Below, piece after piece: positions 34,063 to 43,915 of a stretch of DNA of 64,000 nucleotides. Position 1 is the first letter of the stretch; each line of letters starts with the position of its first letter. The notes beneath the pieces are model-generated. The model did no database searches, was not told the origin of the DNA, and saw only the letters and a program-made list of their open reading frames with translations. Location of the stretch: NCBI GenBank assembly GCA_964035545.1, contig CAXIUT010000092.1, forward strand, positions 1 to 64,000, written 5' to 3'. A program made the translations under genes and the position numbers. Origin of the DNA: Bugula neritina (taxonomy: Eukaryota > Bryozoa > Gymnolaemata > Cheilostomatida > Bugulidae).

Positions 34063-34202
34063 GAGGGTTTGTTGTACGTGTTTGGGTTTATTTTTATATA
34101 ATTTACTTATTTATCCCAAATCGAATTTATATCTTCTGATTAACCTGTTTTTATGATAAAATAAAACTCCATTTTGAAAGTTTAAACTTGTTGTCTTGCG
34201 AT

Positions 34203-35057
34203 TCAACTATCTTCCTCTTCCATTGACCTTATTATAATAAACCTATATAACTCTAGTAATACCTCAACTATATTACAATGTCCTAGATCAAGTGCAGGTT
34301 CTATATCTATAAGTTTCTCACTTTTTACTAGCGTATCAATCTTTTAAAAGATTTATGAGTTATTGATTTAAATTGTTTTGTGATCACTGATAACTAGTGA
34401 TATTTTGATGTCATCTGATTTGAGATAAAGCAAAGAAAGATAGCTTTTGAGGGAGATGTCTATTGAATCAAGTAGTACACTTTAATCATTATTGTCAATA
34501 TGTTTTTTTTAGCAGCAAAAGATATCGTTATATCTAGCACTTTATTTGAGTTATAGTTATATTTATCCTCTTTAATTTTATATTTATTTCAAACCTGTAA
34601 TGAATATGAAATTCCCAACAGACTATTTTTTTTAATTTACTATCTTTAAATATGGTTTATATTGTTCTTCGATGTATTTTTTGGCTGTTTCCATGAGGGG
34701 ATCGATTAGTGATCCATTTTAGATGATATAGTAGTGGCATTGATAGGTTATATGTGTTTACTATGTTGATGTTTTTTAGATGAGGAAGACTCTTCTATAT
34801 TACTGCATGGGTCCATATCTGCTGATTAGTAACATTTTATCTCCTATTCTTAGTGATCCTAACTTAATGTTTCTACTGTATTGAATTTTATCTTGTTTTC
34901 TTTTTTGAAGGTTTTATTTTGCTATTTTCTTTCTTTTCTTTAACTACTTCTACAACTATTTATCTCTCGCTTATTTCTACTTTATCTATTTCAACTATTT
35001 TGCCTCTTTTGTCTCTTTTATCTACTTCATCTATTTGTTTAGAATGTTGGTGTGGTG
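34203..35057 (-). CDS. Kelch protein C-terminal part, copy 1 (truncated by gap)
   Basis: Same sequence as the 3' part of the intact kelch gene at 36376-38775. The frame is open from the gap edge to its TGA and covers about 285 codons of the C-terminal, non-kelch region. Its 5' part is lost in the 200-N gap. It is probably the same locus represented twice. Confidence 0.75.
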
Positions 35058-35257
35058 NNNNNNNNNNNNNNNNNNNNNNNNNNNNNNNNNNNNNNNNNNN
35101 NNNNNNNNNNNNNNNNNNNNNNNNNNNNNNNNNNNNNNNNNNNNNNNNNNNNNNNNNNNNNNNNNNNNNNNNNNNNNNNNNNNNNNNNNNNNNNNNNNNN
35201 NNNNNNNNNNNNNNNNNNNNNNNNNNNNNNNNNNNNNNNNNNNNNNNNNNNNNNNNN
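35058..35257. other. Assembly gap (200 N)
   Basis: Exactly 200 undetermined bases, a conventional scaffold-gap size. The left edge lies inside the kelch gene copy; the right edge lies directly against a CCCCAA telomere block. The gap joins two representations of the same ~1.9 kb locus. Confidence 0.98.
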
Positions 35258-35332
35258 CCCAACCCCAACCCCAACCCCAACCCCAACCCCAACCCCAACC
35301 CCAACCCCAACCCCAACCCCAACCCCAACCCC
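35258..35332 (+). repeat. Internal telomeric CCCCAA block 6 (left-end orientation)
   Basis: 75 bp of CCCCAA repeat immediately after the gap. It is in the opposite orientation to blocks 1-5, i.e. the start of a chromosome or contig. Unique DNA begins at 35333-35334 within the last codons of the small gene described at 32758. Confidence 0.95.
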
Positions 35333-35446
35333 GAACACTAAAAATGATATTATTGATTTATTTAGAATAATAAATCAATACATTTAATTATTGTCATATT
35401 GATAGATATTTATTACTTAGAATATTAACTTATTTAAGATATAAAG

Positions 35447-35922
35447 ATGGAGAATTCTTCATTTGACATAAAAAATATCATCCATGAAAGGTTTTATCCT
35501 ATTTTCAGAGCATATGATCTCGATGGCAACTCTACAATCGATTTGAGTGAGTTCAAAAGTATGCTTGCTTAAAATTTGAACATATCCGAGTAAAGCATTT
35601 CAGAAGATCAACTGAACTGGCACTTTAAAAGAGTCGATGAAAATAGTGATGGAAAAATATCTTTTGAAGAATATGTAATCGTAATCTAAGATAGTTTGCT
35701 TACTTCTTTAAGGACAGATTGGCACATTCTAAGAAAAAAGCAGGTAAAGAAGATGATCTCATTGATATCGATGAATTTAGAAAACTGATGGCTTCAACTT
35801 TTGGCATATTGAACCTGAGTTAATAAATGATTCAACATCATTTCAGAAAGATTGACACGAATGGATCTGGAAAGATATCCACTAAGTAGTTTTCATTATT
35901 TGTCGATAAATACAATCCTTGA
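35447..35922 (+). CDS. EF-hand calcium-binding protein (copy 2)
   Basis: Identical by eye to the gene at 33274-33749: 151 residues, four EF-type sites, 20-nt intron at 35675-35694. It lies 115 bp from the CCCCAA block. Given the assembly duplication, this and copy 1 are probably one gene. Confidence 0.85.
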
Positions 35923-35957
35923 TTTAGATAGCGATTTAGAAGATAATTAACTAATAT

Positions 35958-36235
35958 TCAATCAATTTATACTACTTTAGGTGGTTATTATTTTGGTTCT
36001 TAATTATTTCTAAACCTTTTAGTTGGTTATTGTTTATAATCTGAAGGTCTTCTACTCATGGCATCTTATTTAGATTATTTGCCTATCCGTTAGATATATT
36101 TTTAGACAAATTTGAGTCGATGGTAGATCTATTCTAGCAGATCTTATCTCACGAAATCCTACATTAATAATGTTATACAGTTTTGAAGATATTGACTGTC
36201 CAATTGTCAATGATTTATATGAATCCAAACATCAT
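35958..36235 (-). CDS. Small acidic protein of unknown function (85 aa, intact copy)
   Basis: 85 residues with one 20-nt intron (36159-36178). It begins MMFGFIEIIDNWTVNIFKTD, continues with a helical segment (LLEEIYHRLKFVEKYIERIG) and ends in a Pro/Glu/Arg-rich tail. No family recognised. The 75 bp that are telomere repeat in copy 1 encode part of its C-terminal half. It lies 35 bp from the EF-hand stop and converges with it. Confidence 0.55.
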
Positions 36236-36375
36236 GAGGGTTTGTTGTACGTGTTTGGGTTTATTTTTATATAATTTACTTATTTATCCCAAATCGAATT
36301 TATATCTTCTGATTAACCTGTTTTTATGATAAAATAAAACTCCATTTTGAAAGTTTAAACTTGTTGTCTTGCGAT

Positions 36376-38775
36376 TCAACTATCTTCCTCTTCCATTGAC
36401 CTTATTATAATAAACCTATATAACTCTAGTAATACCTCAACTATATTACAATGTCCTAGATCAAGTGCAGGTTCTATATCTATAAGTTTCTCACTTTTTA
36501 CTAGCGTATCAATCTTTTAAAAGATTTATGAGTTATTGATTTAAATTGTTTTGTGATCACTGATAACTAGTGATATTTTGATGTCATCTGATTTGAGATA
36601 AAGCAAAGAAAGATAGCTTTTGAGGGAGATGTCTATTGAATCAAGTAGTACACTTTAATCATTATTGTCAATATGTTTTTTTTAGCAGCAAAAGATATCG
36701 TTATATCTAGCACTTTATTTGAGTTATAGTTATATTTATCCTCTTTAATTTTATATTTATTTCAAACCTGTAATGAATATGAAATTCCCAACAGACTATT
36801 TTTTTTAATTTACTATCTTTAAATATGGTTTATATTGTTCTTCGATGTATTTTTTGGCTGTTTCCATGAGGGGATCGATTAGTGATCCATTTTAGATGAT
36901 ATAGTAGTGGCATTGATAGGTTATATGTGTTTACTATGTTGATGTTTTTTAGATGAGGAAGACTCTTCTATATTACTGCATGGGTCCATATCTGCTGATT
37001 AGTAACATTTTATCTCCTATTCTTAGTGATCCTAACTTAATGTTTCTACTGTATTGAATTTTATCTTGTTTTCTTTTTTGAAGGTTTTATTTTGCTATTT
37101 TCTTTCTTTTCTTTAACTACTTCTACAACTATTTATCTCTCGCTTATTTCTACTTTATCTATTTCAACTATTTTGCCTCTTTTGTCTCTTTTATCTACTT
37201 CATCTATTTGTTTAGAATGTTGGTGTGGTGGTGAACTGGACTTTCTGGCCTCATCTTATTCTAGTCCTATTTTTATTATTCTTATAAATGATCGATATTT
37301 TATTCAACATAGGTGTGAATGGACTTCATGTCGTTAAGGAAGTCTTGATTGCTGTTCCAAAGCTTATGAGTTGAACCTGTATCTTCGAAAAGACAATATT
37401 TTTATTTGAAAGTATGACCGAAAATAACTTTAGTCTATTTTGAATTAAGAATTAAGGCGTTATCTAGAAGTAATCCAAAAGCACTATAGACATAGTTGAG
37501 TTTATCTTCTAGTATTTATGGGAAAATAGTAAATTAGTCAGTTTTGTTTTTTACTAGACTGTGAATCTACTATTTACATGACCAACATTAACTCTAAAGC
37601 AACTAGTAAGCTTACATCTTTCTTGTCTTCATACTTGAAAGAGTTGTATCGATCTATTTCAACTACATATTCATGACAAGTAAACCTGAACTAGCTTATT
37701 AAATCAAAGAGCTGCCCTAATCTTTCATATCCTTTGAATCTTCGATACTTTGTTCTTTTAAGTCATATTGTCCAAAAATAAAACATTTATCTGCACTGTA
37801 ATTGATCGAACAGCCTATATTTGGGAGCTTATTTGGTGATTATTTGAGAGTTATCCATAGCCAGTTCGGAGAAGCAATGGTATACAGCCAAAATCCAGGT
37901 TAAACAGTATTTTATTCCTTGAGATTGCTGCCTCCCCAAAGAACAAGATACTTGTCACCACAGTTGACCAAATTTGCTACTCTTTATTGAGGTGTTGAGT
38001 TGGTGATGACAGTTTTGACCCAGAGATCAGGTCTATTGCTCATAGGCCGATTGATAAGTTTGATTTGGTAAAAATCATCCAAACATTGATAATTCATACC
38101 TTCTTCTGAGATAGTTGCTTGTTCTCCACCAAAGAAATAGATATTATCGCCATGGGAGCAGATACCAGGTCGGATTCTACATGGTATTTTCATCTAGTAG
38201 CTAGGTTATTAGACTTGCATCCATAGTTTGTTGTCTATTTTGTAGATGTGGAAGTCGTTGAATATTTATTTTCCATTTCTGCCTCCATAGAGGATGATTG
38301 AACTTCTTTGGTGGACTGTCATGACTGGATGCTATCTCGGAGAGGGAGAGTATCCTTTAAGTTACTGTCTTTTCCAGTTATAGGACTAGAGGTTGAGACA
38401 CCATAATCCTCCGATATATGTGTTTTATTGATAGTTTTTTCCTCCAAAAACGTACATCATGTTATTGAATAGAGCAGTTCCATGAGCGCATATATACCCG
38501 AACGAGTTGTTGCTGAGGAAGTGTGTTTAGATTTTGTTCCAAACTTTAGATGAAAAACTGTATCTATAAAGAGCTGTTTGTTCTGCTTAATGGTTTTATG
38601 GCAAAATTGATAATTTGCCTCCATAAATGTAAAGAGAAGATTTATGGATAACAGCCGAGTGAAATCTTCTTTGTGCTGGTTCTTATTGATTTCTTTTTGG
38701 AATGCTTTTGTTGCAGTATCCGAGTGTGATGGGAGGAGTTGCGAGTACAATATCTTTTGTTATTTGCTTTTACAT
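36376..38775 (-). CDS. Kelch-repeat protein with long charged C-terminal region
   Basis: Intronless 799-residue frame. The first ~370 residues form a kelch beta-propeller, with blades marked by GG doublets and spaced Tyr/Trp: SLYIYGGKLS, NNMMYVFGGKNY, SSIILYGGRNG, DNIYFFGGEEA, KYLVLWGGSN. The C-terminal ~430 residues hold a strongly charged, predicted coiled-coil stretch (runs of Lys/Glu/Gln near residues 490-560), then a mixed region ending RSMEEEDS. In this class the propeller usually mediates protein binding. No BTB, F-box or catalytic domain is visible, so the partner is unknown. Confidence 0.8.
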
Positions 38776-38806
38776 ATTTAAATATTTATAAATAATGAAG
38801 TATCAT

Positions 38807-40558
38807 TCAGTAGAGGCCGTTCAAAGAAGTGCGTACTTAGCACAGAATGACTAAGACCCACTCGACATAGGGACAGTTATTGAGATCATCCAACTATATA
38901 CATTTAAGAAGCAAATTCGCTATTATTTTTACGAGTTCTCCTCCTTTGCAGAGGAAGTATTCAGTTTAGACAGTCCACATTTTCATCCAGTCTTACTTGT
39001 TCCACTCTTCTTGCCTGTGAATGTTGTTTTAGAAGAAGGGAAATTTTTACATAAGAATACGATAGAGACAAACTCCCAGACTCATGACATCACATTTTTA
39101 GTGTTGGAGATCATCTGGTTTGAGGAACCGATAGGGGAAAGAGATCAGCTATTCTGGATTCATGACAATATGTGTGATTTTACCTTTTTATTCTTATTTG
39201 GTGGCATCTGGCCATTAGCTGATTTTAAAAGCTCTGTAGAACCCAGTAATTTTAACTTCTAGGCCTTTAGTAATCATTAAATTGTCTAGTTCTATAAAAT
39301 ACCCTATTCTAAGTTTATGCATATACTGCAGAAGTGAACATATTTGTGCCATGATATGCAATTTAGTTGATAGACTCATAGTTCTACTATTTTTTCTCAT
39401 AAAAGTTAATAAAGGAATTTCTTACTAGTATAAAGTAAACATATGATTTTATAGTTATTTAGGCAGATTGCTAGGTACAAAATGTAGTAGCATATTAGGA
39501 TGTTTTTTATCTATTATTTTTAATATTTATATCTAGTGACTATATTATATTTCATCCATTTCTTATCCTCTTGCTAATATTAACTTATTCTAGAAGTGTA
39601 GTTAGTATAGATTTTTTTATTTTATGTAGTTGATGATGGTGATGGGAGTGGTATCGATGGTTGGTGTTGTAAACTATTTTTAAATGCCCTAGTTGAGATG
39701 TTTTGCAAATTATATTTAGTTTTTTTACTACAGTTATATGTAGTCTTTAATAAAGAGTGAACCTTTATCTTTTTGTTTCTTTTATATCTAGAGATGTTTG
39801 CGATTGAATTTTGGTTCATATAAAAGAGCCAGTTATAGTACTTTTGGATTGGTAATTAGCTTTTTTTATTTATTGAGGAATATTTTTTTGAAGTATGATC
39901 TGTTCTTATGAGCAGTGGCTATATCTGATCTGATTTTATAGAATCTTGAAGTTGTGATAAGAGATTTTATCTTGTCTAATAACTTCTCAACTTTCATATA
40001 TCTGGGAAATCCTGGATTTATCTTTATAGCTGATTTGAGATAAGGTTCATTGGCTTCTTTCCCAAATATCATCTACAGCATAGTGTTGAATATCATTTCT
40101 GACTATTCTCCCAAAATGTGACACAAATCTGTTACTAATTATCTGAATTTATGTTCATCTTCTAGTACTGTCTCGTCTGTCAGAAAGGAAAGAGTCACCA
40201 TAACTTATCCATTCGTTGGGTTGGTCTTTATGAAAATATTCCGGAAAGAACGTTAGTTATAGCGGAAGGCGAAACGAGTTAGTTCGATGCGTTGGTATTG
40301 CCACTGTCCATGGACTATGTGTTATTGATCGAGTAGCCAGCAGATGAGATTAATTTGTCCTATCTTGAAATCTCCTTCAACTTGGCAGATACTAGAGTAG
40401 ACTCTGTTTATCTTTTTGCAATTAAGAAGACAGCTAAAGGTTTTTTCTTTGAGATCTACTTTGGAGACGTAGTTGTGGTCGTAGAGAGTGAACTTTTATA
40501 GTTTTTTGAAGATAGATTTATCTTATTTTGGGTAAGCTAGAGTTTCAATCCACTCCAT
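38807..40558 (-). CDS. Pseudokinase-like protein
   Basis: Intronless 583-residue frame. An in-frame TGA just upstream fixes the start at 40558. The N-terminal ~260 residues are unassigned. The C-terminal ~290 residues read as a degraded protein kinase: AQICSLLQYMHKLRIG (helix before the catalytic loop), YFIELDNLMI where HRDLKxEN is expected, KITGFYRAF in place of DFG, and KCDVMSLGVCLYRILMQKFP (helix F region), which is well conserved. The catalytic Asp/Lys and the DFG Asp are missing, so phosphotransfer is unlikely. A plus-strand open frame over 38797-39337 is a shadow. Confidence 0.65.
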
Positions 40559-40607
40559 GCCTTTATTCAAAGATATTCACAATTATTATGATAATAAACA
40601 ATGACTA

Positions 40608-41646
40608 TCATTGAGTATATTTAGCCTACAGGTTCTCAATGCACTTCACAACACTGAAATCTTCCTTAGAACCATCTTCTTTGACTACGAACAGACATCT
40701 TGTATCCATGTACTGAGGATGCACATCCACTACAAAGTGTTTGAGGTTTTTAAGCTTTTCTTCTGATTTGTTGTGGTAGCCTAGCAATTCTTCTACTTGA
40801 TCTGCTTCACTTTTCTTTAGTGGGACATTGTTTGGATTTCTGCAGAGAATATTTTTGAACTAACTTTTCAATTTGTTAATGTCATCGTAGTGCCTTCCTG
40901 CAAAATCAAATTCAATTTTTTTATTTTTGAGTTGTATTCTTTTTTCTTCTTTAGCTCTTTTGTTGAAATCTTTTTTCAAATTTTGAATGATACCGTTATA
41001 GTGGTGTCCATGCTTTTCCCAGAACTAGCTTAATTGTTCTGGAGTGGATTTATTGACAATAAGAGTGGCTTAACCTACTTTGAGTCCATTTTGAGTTAGA
41101 GAAGTAAGATCTTCTTCTTTGTGGTTCTTTTTGTTGACAGCAAAATTACCTTATGTTTTATTGTATCTGACATATGGAGAGTGGATGTTGTGATTTTTCA
41201 ACAGTGCTTCTTGGATGTATCGGAAGGGCACTGTTTGTTCTTTTTCAATCGATAAGGTGTATATCATTCTATATTGATGTTAAAGTACACTTAAAGGTTG
41301 TCGTATGGGTTGGGAGCTTGTTCATGTTTTCCTTAGCTTTTGACTTTTTTGATTGGTTTGAACTAAGGGAGATTTTATAGTTTTTTAATTCTGAGCATAG
41401 TTTTATCTGGATTGAGTTCAATAGATTAACAATTTTAGACTGCATCAGCTATTTGTTTAATAGAATTAATTCCTAGTTTTTTAACTTTGTTGCATTTGAG
41501 AAAGTTATCCAACTTGACGAAGTGTTATCTAGATGTTTGAGGATATACTTGTTGGATGCGACTTCTTTGTAGAAGAACTAATCATTTTGTAGGTTATCTT
41601 CACTGAGATAGTATTAAATTTGTCTGACTAGGTTAGGGTTTGCCAT
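40608..41646 (-). CDS. La-motif RNA-binding protein with C-terminal DUF3223-like domain
   Basis: 332 residues with two 20-nt introns (41269-41288, 41529-41548). The N-terminus is a La motif: LVRQIEYYLSEDNLENDEFF followed by the winged-helix pattern FVKLDNFLKCNKVKKLG. A middle charged region follows. The C-terminal ~90 residues match the DUF3223 pattern: VEELLGYHNKSEEKLKNLKH, then RCLFVVKEDGSKEDFSVVKC. La motifs bind the 3' oligo-U of small RNAs. I see no clear RRM, so this is neither a standard La nor the Tetrahymena p65/LARP7 layout. The biological RNA target is unknown. Confidence 0.7.
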
Positions 41647-41689
41647 CTTAATTTCTTTTATAACCAATCAACTATAACAACTATCACCA

Positions 41690-41785
41690 AATATATCACT
41701 AAATATCATCAATATATATATCACTAAATATCATCACCATATATATATCACTAAATATCATCACCATTTATCACTAAATATCTTT
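41690..41785. repeat. AT-rich tandem repeat (~25-bp unit)
   Basis: Four imperfect copies of a unit containing tcactaaatatc(atcacc), separated by variable runs of at dinucleotides. It lies in the spacer between the La-motif gene start and the stop of the next minus-strand gene. Confidence 0.8.
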
Positions 41786-41795
41786 ATATAAACTA

Positions 41796-42338
41796 TCATA
41801 GATCATCTTATGTTATTGTTATTCTACTCATTTTCTTACTTAGATTCTTTACTTCTTTCTATATTTTTGACTGAGCCTACTTTTTGATAAAATTGGGTTT
41901 TAACTCCTTTATTGATAACTTTTACACATCTTGTCTTAACTATTCAACTCTAGCTTTCTATAAAACTGTCTCTAAAATGCTATCGTCATCATAGTTGTCA
42001 GCAAGTTGATAGAATCCATGTTGTTCTACTTGATGGGTGTTATAGAAGTTGACTTGGTTTTGATCTAGTTGACTGATAAGATCATCTAATTTTGTTTTGA
42101 ATTTATCACTGGAGTTGTTGAAGGATGATTGCATGTCGATGGGTTGTGAGTGTTTTTGTAGTTGTTCTAATTGTATGATTTAGTTTTAGTCTTCAATTCT
42201 GAAGTGGTAGTCGTGGATGAAGGGAAAGTCTTTTGTAGTTTAGTATTATTCTGATAGATATCCTGAGTTGTTTTTGAGACTTATTTTAGTTCTAATGGAA
42301 TCGTCGAAATCAGTTTCGTCCATTTGCATGCCGAACAT
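41796..42338 (-). CDS. Acidic protein of unknown function (180 aa)
   Basis: Intronless 180-residue protein starting MFGMQMDETDFDDS. It is rich in Asp/Glu/Gln in the first two thirds and Lys-rich at the C-terminus (KEVKNLSKKMSRITITEDDL). The central part (KFKTKLDDLISQLDQNQVNF) has weak coiled-coil character. No family recognised. It ends 11 bp from the tandem repeat. Confidence 0.5.
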
Positions 42339-42544
42339 TATTCTATTATAAATATTATTATCGTATTTAAGAGTTTAAATATGATTATTGAAACAGTATC
42401 TATCAGATTAAATACATCTATATATCACTAAATAATTTATGCGTTTCAGATTAATAGAGGTGATTTTGAGCTATTTTATTATCATAAATGTAGTCGATTC
42501 CTGGCATACAGGGAAGTACTCTTCGTTTTTAATAAATAACCTTC

Positions 42545-43222
42545 ATGGAAGAATCACAACCAGAAACACCAACTCATCCTTACAACTATATGCGACTCAA
42601 TAAACATAATTAAAATAATTAGCCTTCACCTTGGAATACATATAAATAACGTCACAAACAAGAATGCTTTGAACCAGTCACCAGATGCCATCATTCTTTC
42701 TTTACTAAAACTTCACACAAAGATCATTATCTTCATTCCAAACAATAACTTTTCAGAAAGAAACAATAAGGACATTAACTCTTTAAAATAAACAATAATT
42801 TTGTCCAATTCAAAGTCAATAAAACATCCAAAGGAAACAGAAATAAACTAAAAACTCATCACTAGCATACCACTATTGATACAAGACAAATACCCACGCC
42901 TAATAAATATCATCTTCTCTCACAATAAAAACATGTTAAAGAAGGCTCATTGGAAAAAAATCCTAAAATAATCTTTTTATAAAGAAAATTCAGACTTAAA
43001 TCTCAAGTGTCTACCAGACAAAATAATAGTAGAAGAAATAATATACATTATGAAGGCAAAAGAAAAGAGGACCTTAGCAGTTTGACTACAGTATAAAATG
43101 CATAGAGCACAATAGAGATATGCAGTAGTCCTAAAAAGGAAGAAAAAGGAATGAAGATTGATTTATTGACTCATAAGTATGAGATGAGTCTTCAGCTGAG
43201 GAGAAAACCTATAATAGAATGA
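42545..43222 (+). CDS. Basic protein of unknown function (225 aa)
   Basis: Intronless 225-residue frame, very rich in His, Lys, Asn and Gln (for example KDHYLHSKQELFRKKQEGH). No TM, signal peptide or domain is recognised. The regular codon pattern and clean TGA support it as a gene, but composition bias makes this less certain than neighbours. Confidence 0.45.
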
Positions 43223-43258
43223 TATTATTCCAAGTCAATAATTTTAAACTATTATTAA

Positions 43259-43851
43259 ATGGGATGTAATTCGAGTAAGCAATATGTCTTACTTATATTG
43301 GTCGGTTCAGCTCGTAGAGAATCAGTAAACTGTGCTCTTGTAGAGGAAATGCAACGTCTAATTATTGATAAAAATTTACATCTTAAACTAATCATTCCTG
43401 ATCTTGAAAAAATACCCATCTTTTCCACAGATGTCTAAAATCAAATCTGTAAATAGTATTTTTTATTTCAGTTTTACCTAACGAAATTAAAAGTATAAGA
43501 GAGAAAGCTGATCAAGCTGATGCTGTTCTTTTCGTTACTCCATAAATGAATAGCGTTTCGCCTTTGATACTAAATGCTTTTGTTTGGCTTTCTCGTTCTT
43601 ATTCTGATAAAGGATCTCCTCTGAATTCAAAGAAATCAGGAGTAATTAGTGCCTCATACTTAAGCTAAAATCAAATAGTAGACTGTATATAACTGGGAAA
43701 ACATCTTGATATGAACTTCTACAAAGAAGCTTTTCATCTATTTTTAGGGAATAAAGTTACAGATGAGTCAGGACAATTGACTTCTGCATACGAAAAAGGA
43801 AGACTTGCAGATTGGTATAGATAATTTTTAACTTTTGTTATTTAAAAGTGA
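43259..43851 (+). CDS. NADPH-dependent FMN reductase (flavodoxin-like fold)
   Basis: 189 residues with a 23-nt intron (43449-43471). The flavin-phosphate loop is LVGSARRESVN (family GS.R..S.N). A second family block is FVTPEMNSVSPLILNAFVWL, matching the TPEYN.S.P..LKNA.DWL pattern; its Glu is TAA. The N-terminus MGCNSSK suggests N-myristoylation. Members reduce FMN or quinones with NAD(P)H. The substrate cannot be told from sequence. Confidence 0.82.
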
Positions 43852-43915
43852 ATTATGATTTTTATATCTTTTTTGAGTTCAATATTTAGATAGAAAATGA
43901 CATAAGTAATAAAAA

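Larger units (their letters stand above)
33161..35057 (+). repeat. Duplicated segment, copy 1 (left of gap)
   Basis: About 1,897 bp that recur at 35334-37230 at a constant offset of 2,173 bp. The copies appear identical by eye except for 33838-33912, which is telomere repeat here and unique DNA in copy 2. The copy ends at the 200-N gap. It looks like an assembly duplication around a scaffold join rather than a biological tandem duplication. Confidence 0.9.
35334..37230 (+). repeat. Duplicated segment, copy 2 (right of gap)
   Basis: Second copy of the ~1.9 kb segment at 33161-35057. It carries the apparently original unique sequence at 36011-36085 and continues without interruption into the rest of the kelch gene. 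Confidence 0.9.

Noticed and set aside
18009-35332. LGLGLG, PTPTPT and PNPNPN reading frames
   Set aside because: They are translations of the telomere hexamer in different frames, not proteins.
33161-37230. True tandem gene duplication
   Set aside because: The copies appear identical, are separated by a 200-N gap and a telomere block, and differ only by telomere repeat; an assembly artefact is more economical.
36376-37329. Separate coiled-coil gene downstream of the kelch gene
   Set aside because: An internal ATG at 37329 looked like a start, but the frame is continuous with the kelch propeller from 38775 (phase checked).
38797-39337. Plus-strand ORF starting MKYHSVEAV
   Set aside because: It lies antisense to the continuous 583-codon pseudokinase frame, whose kinase-like motifs are on the minus strand.
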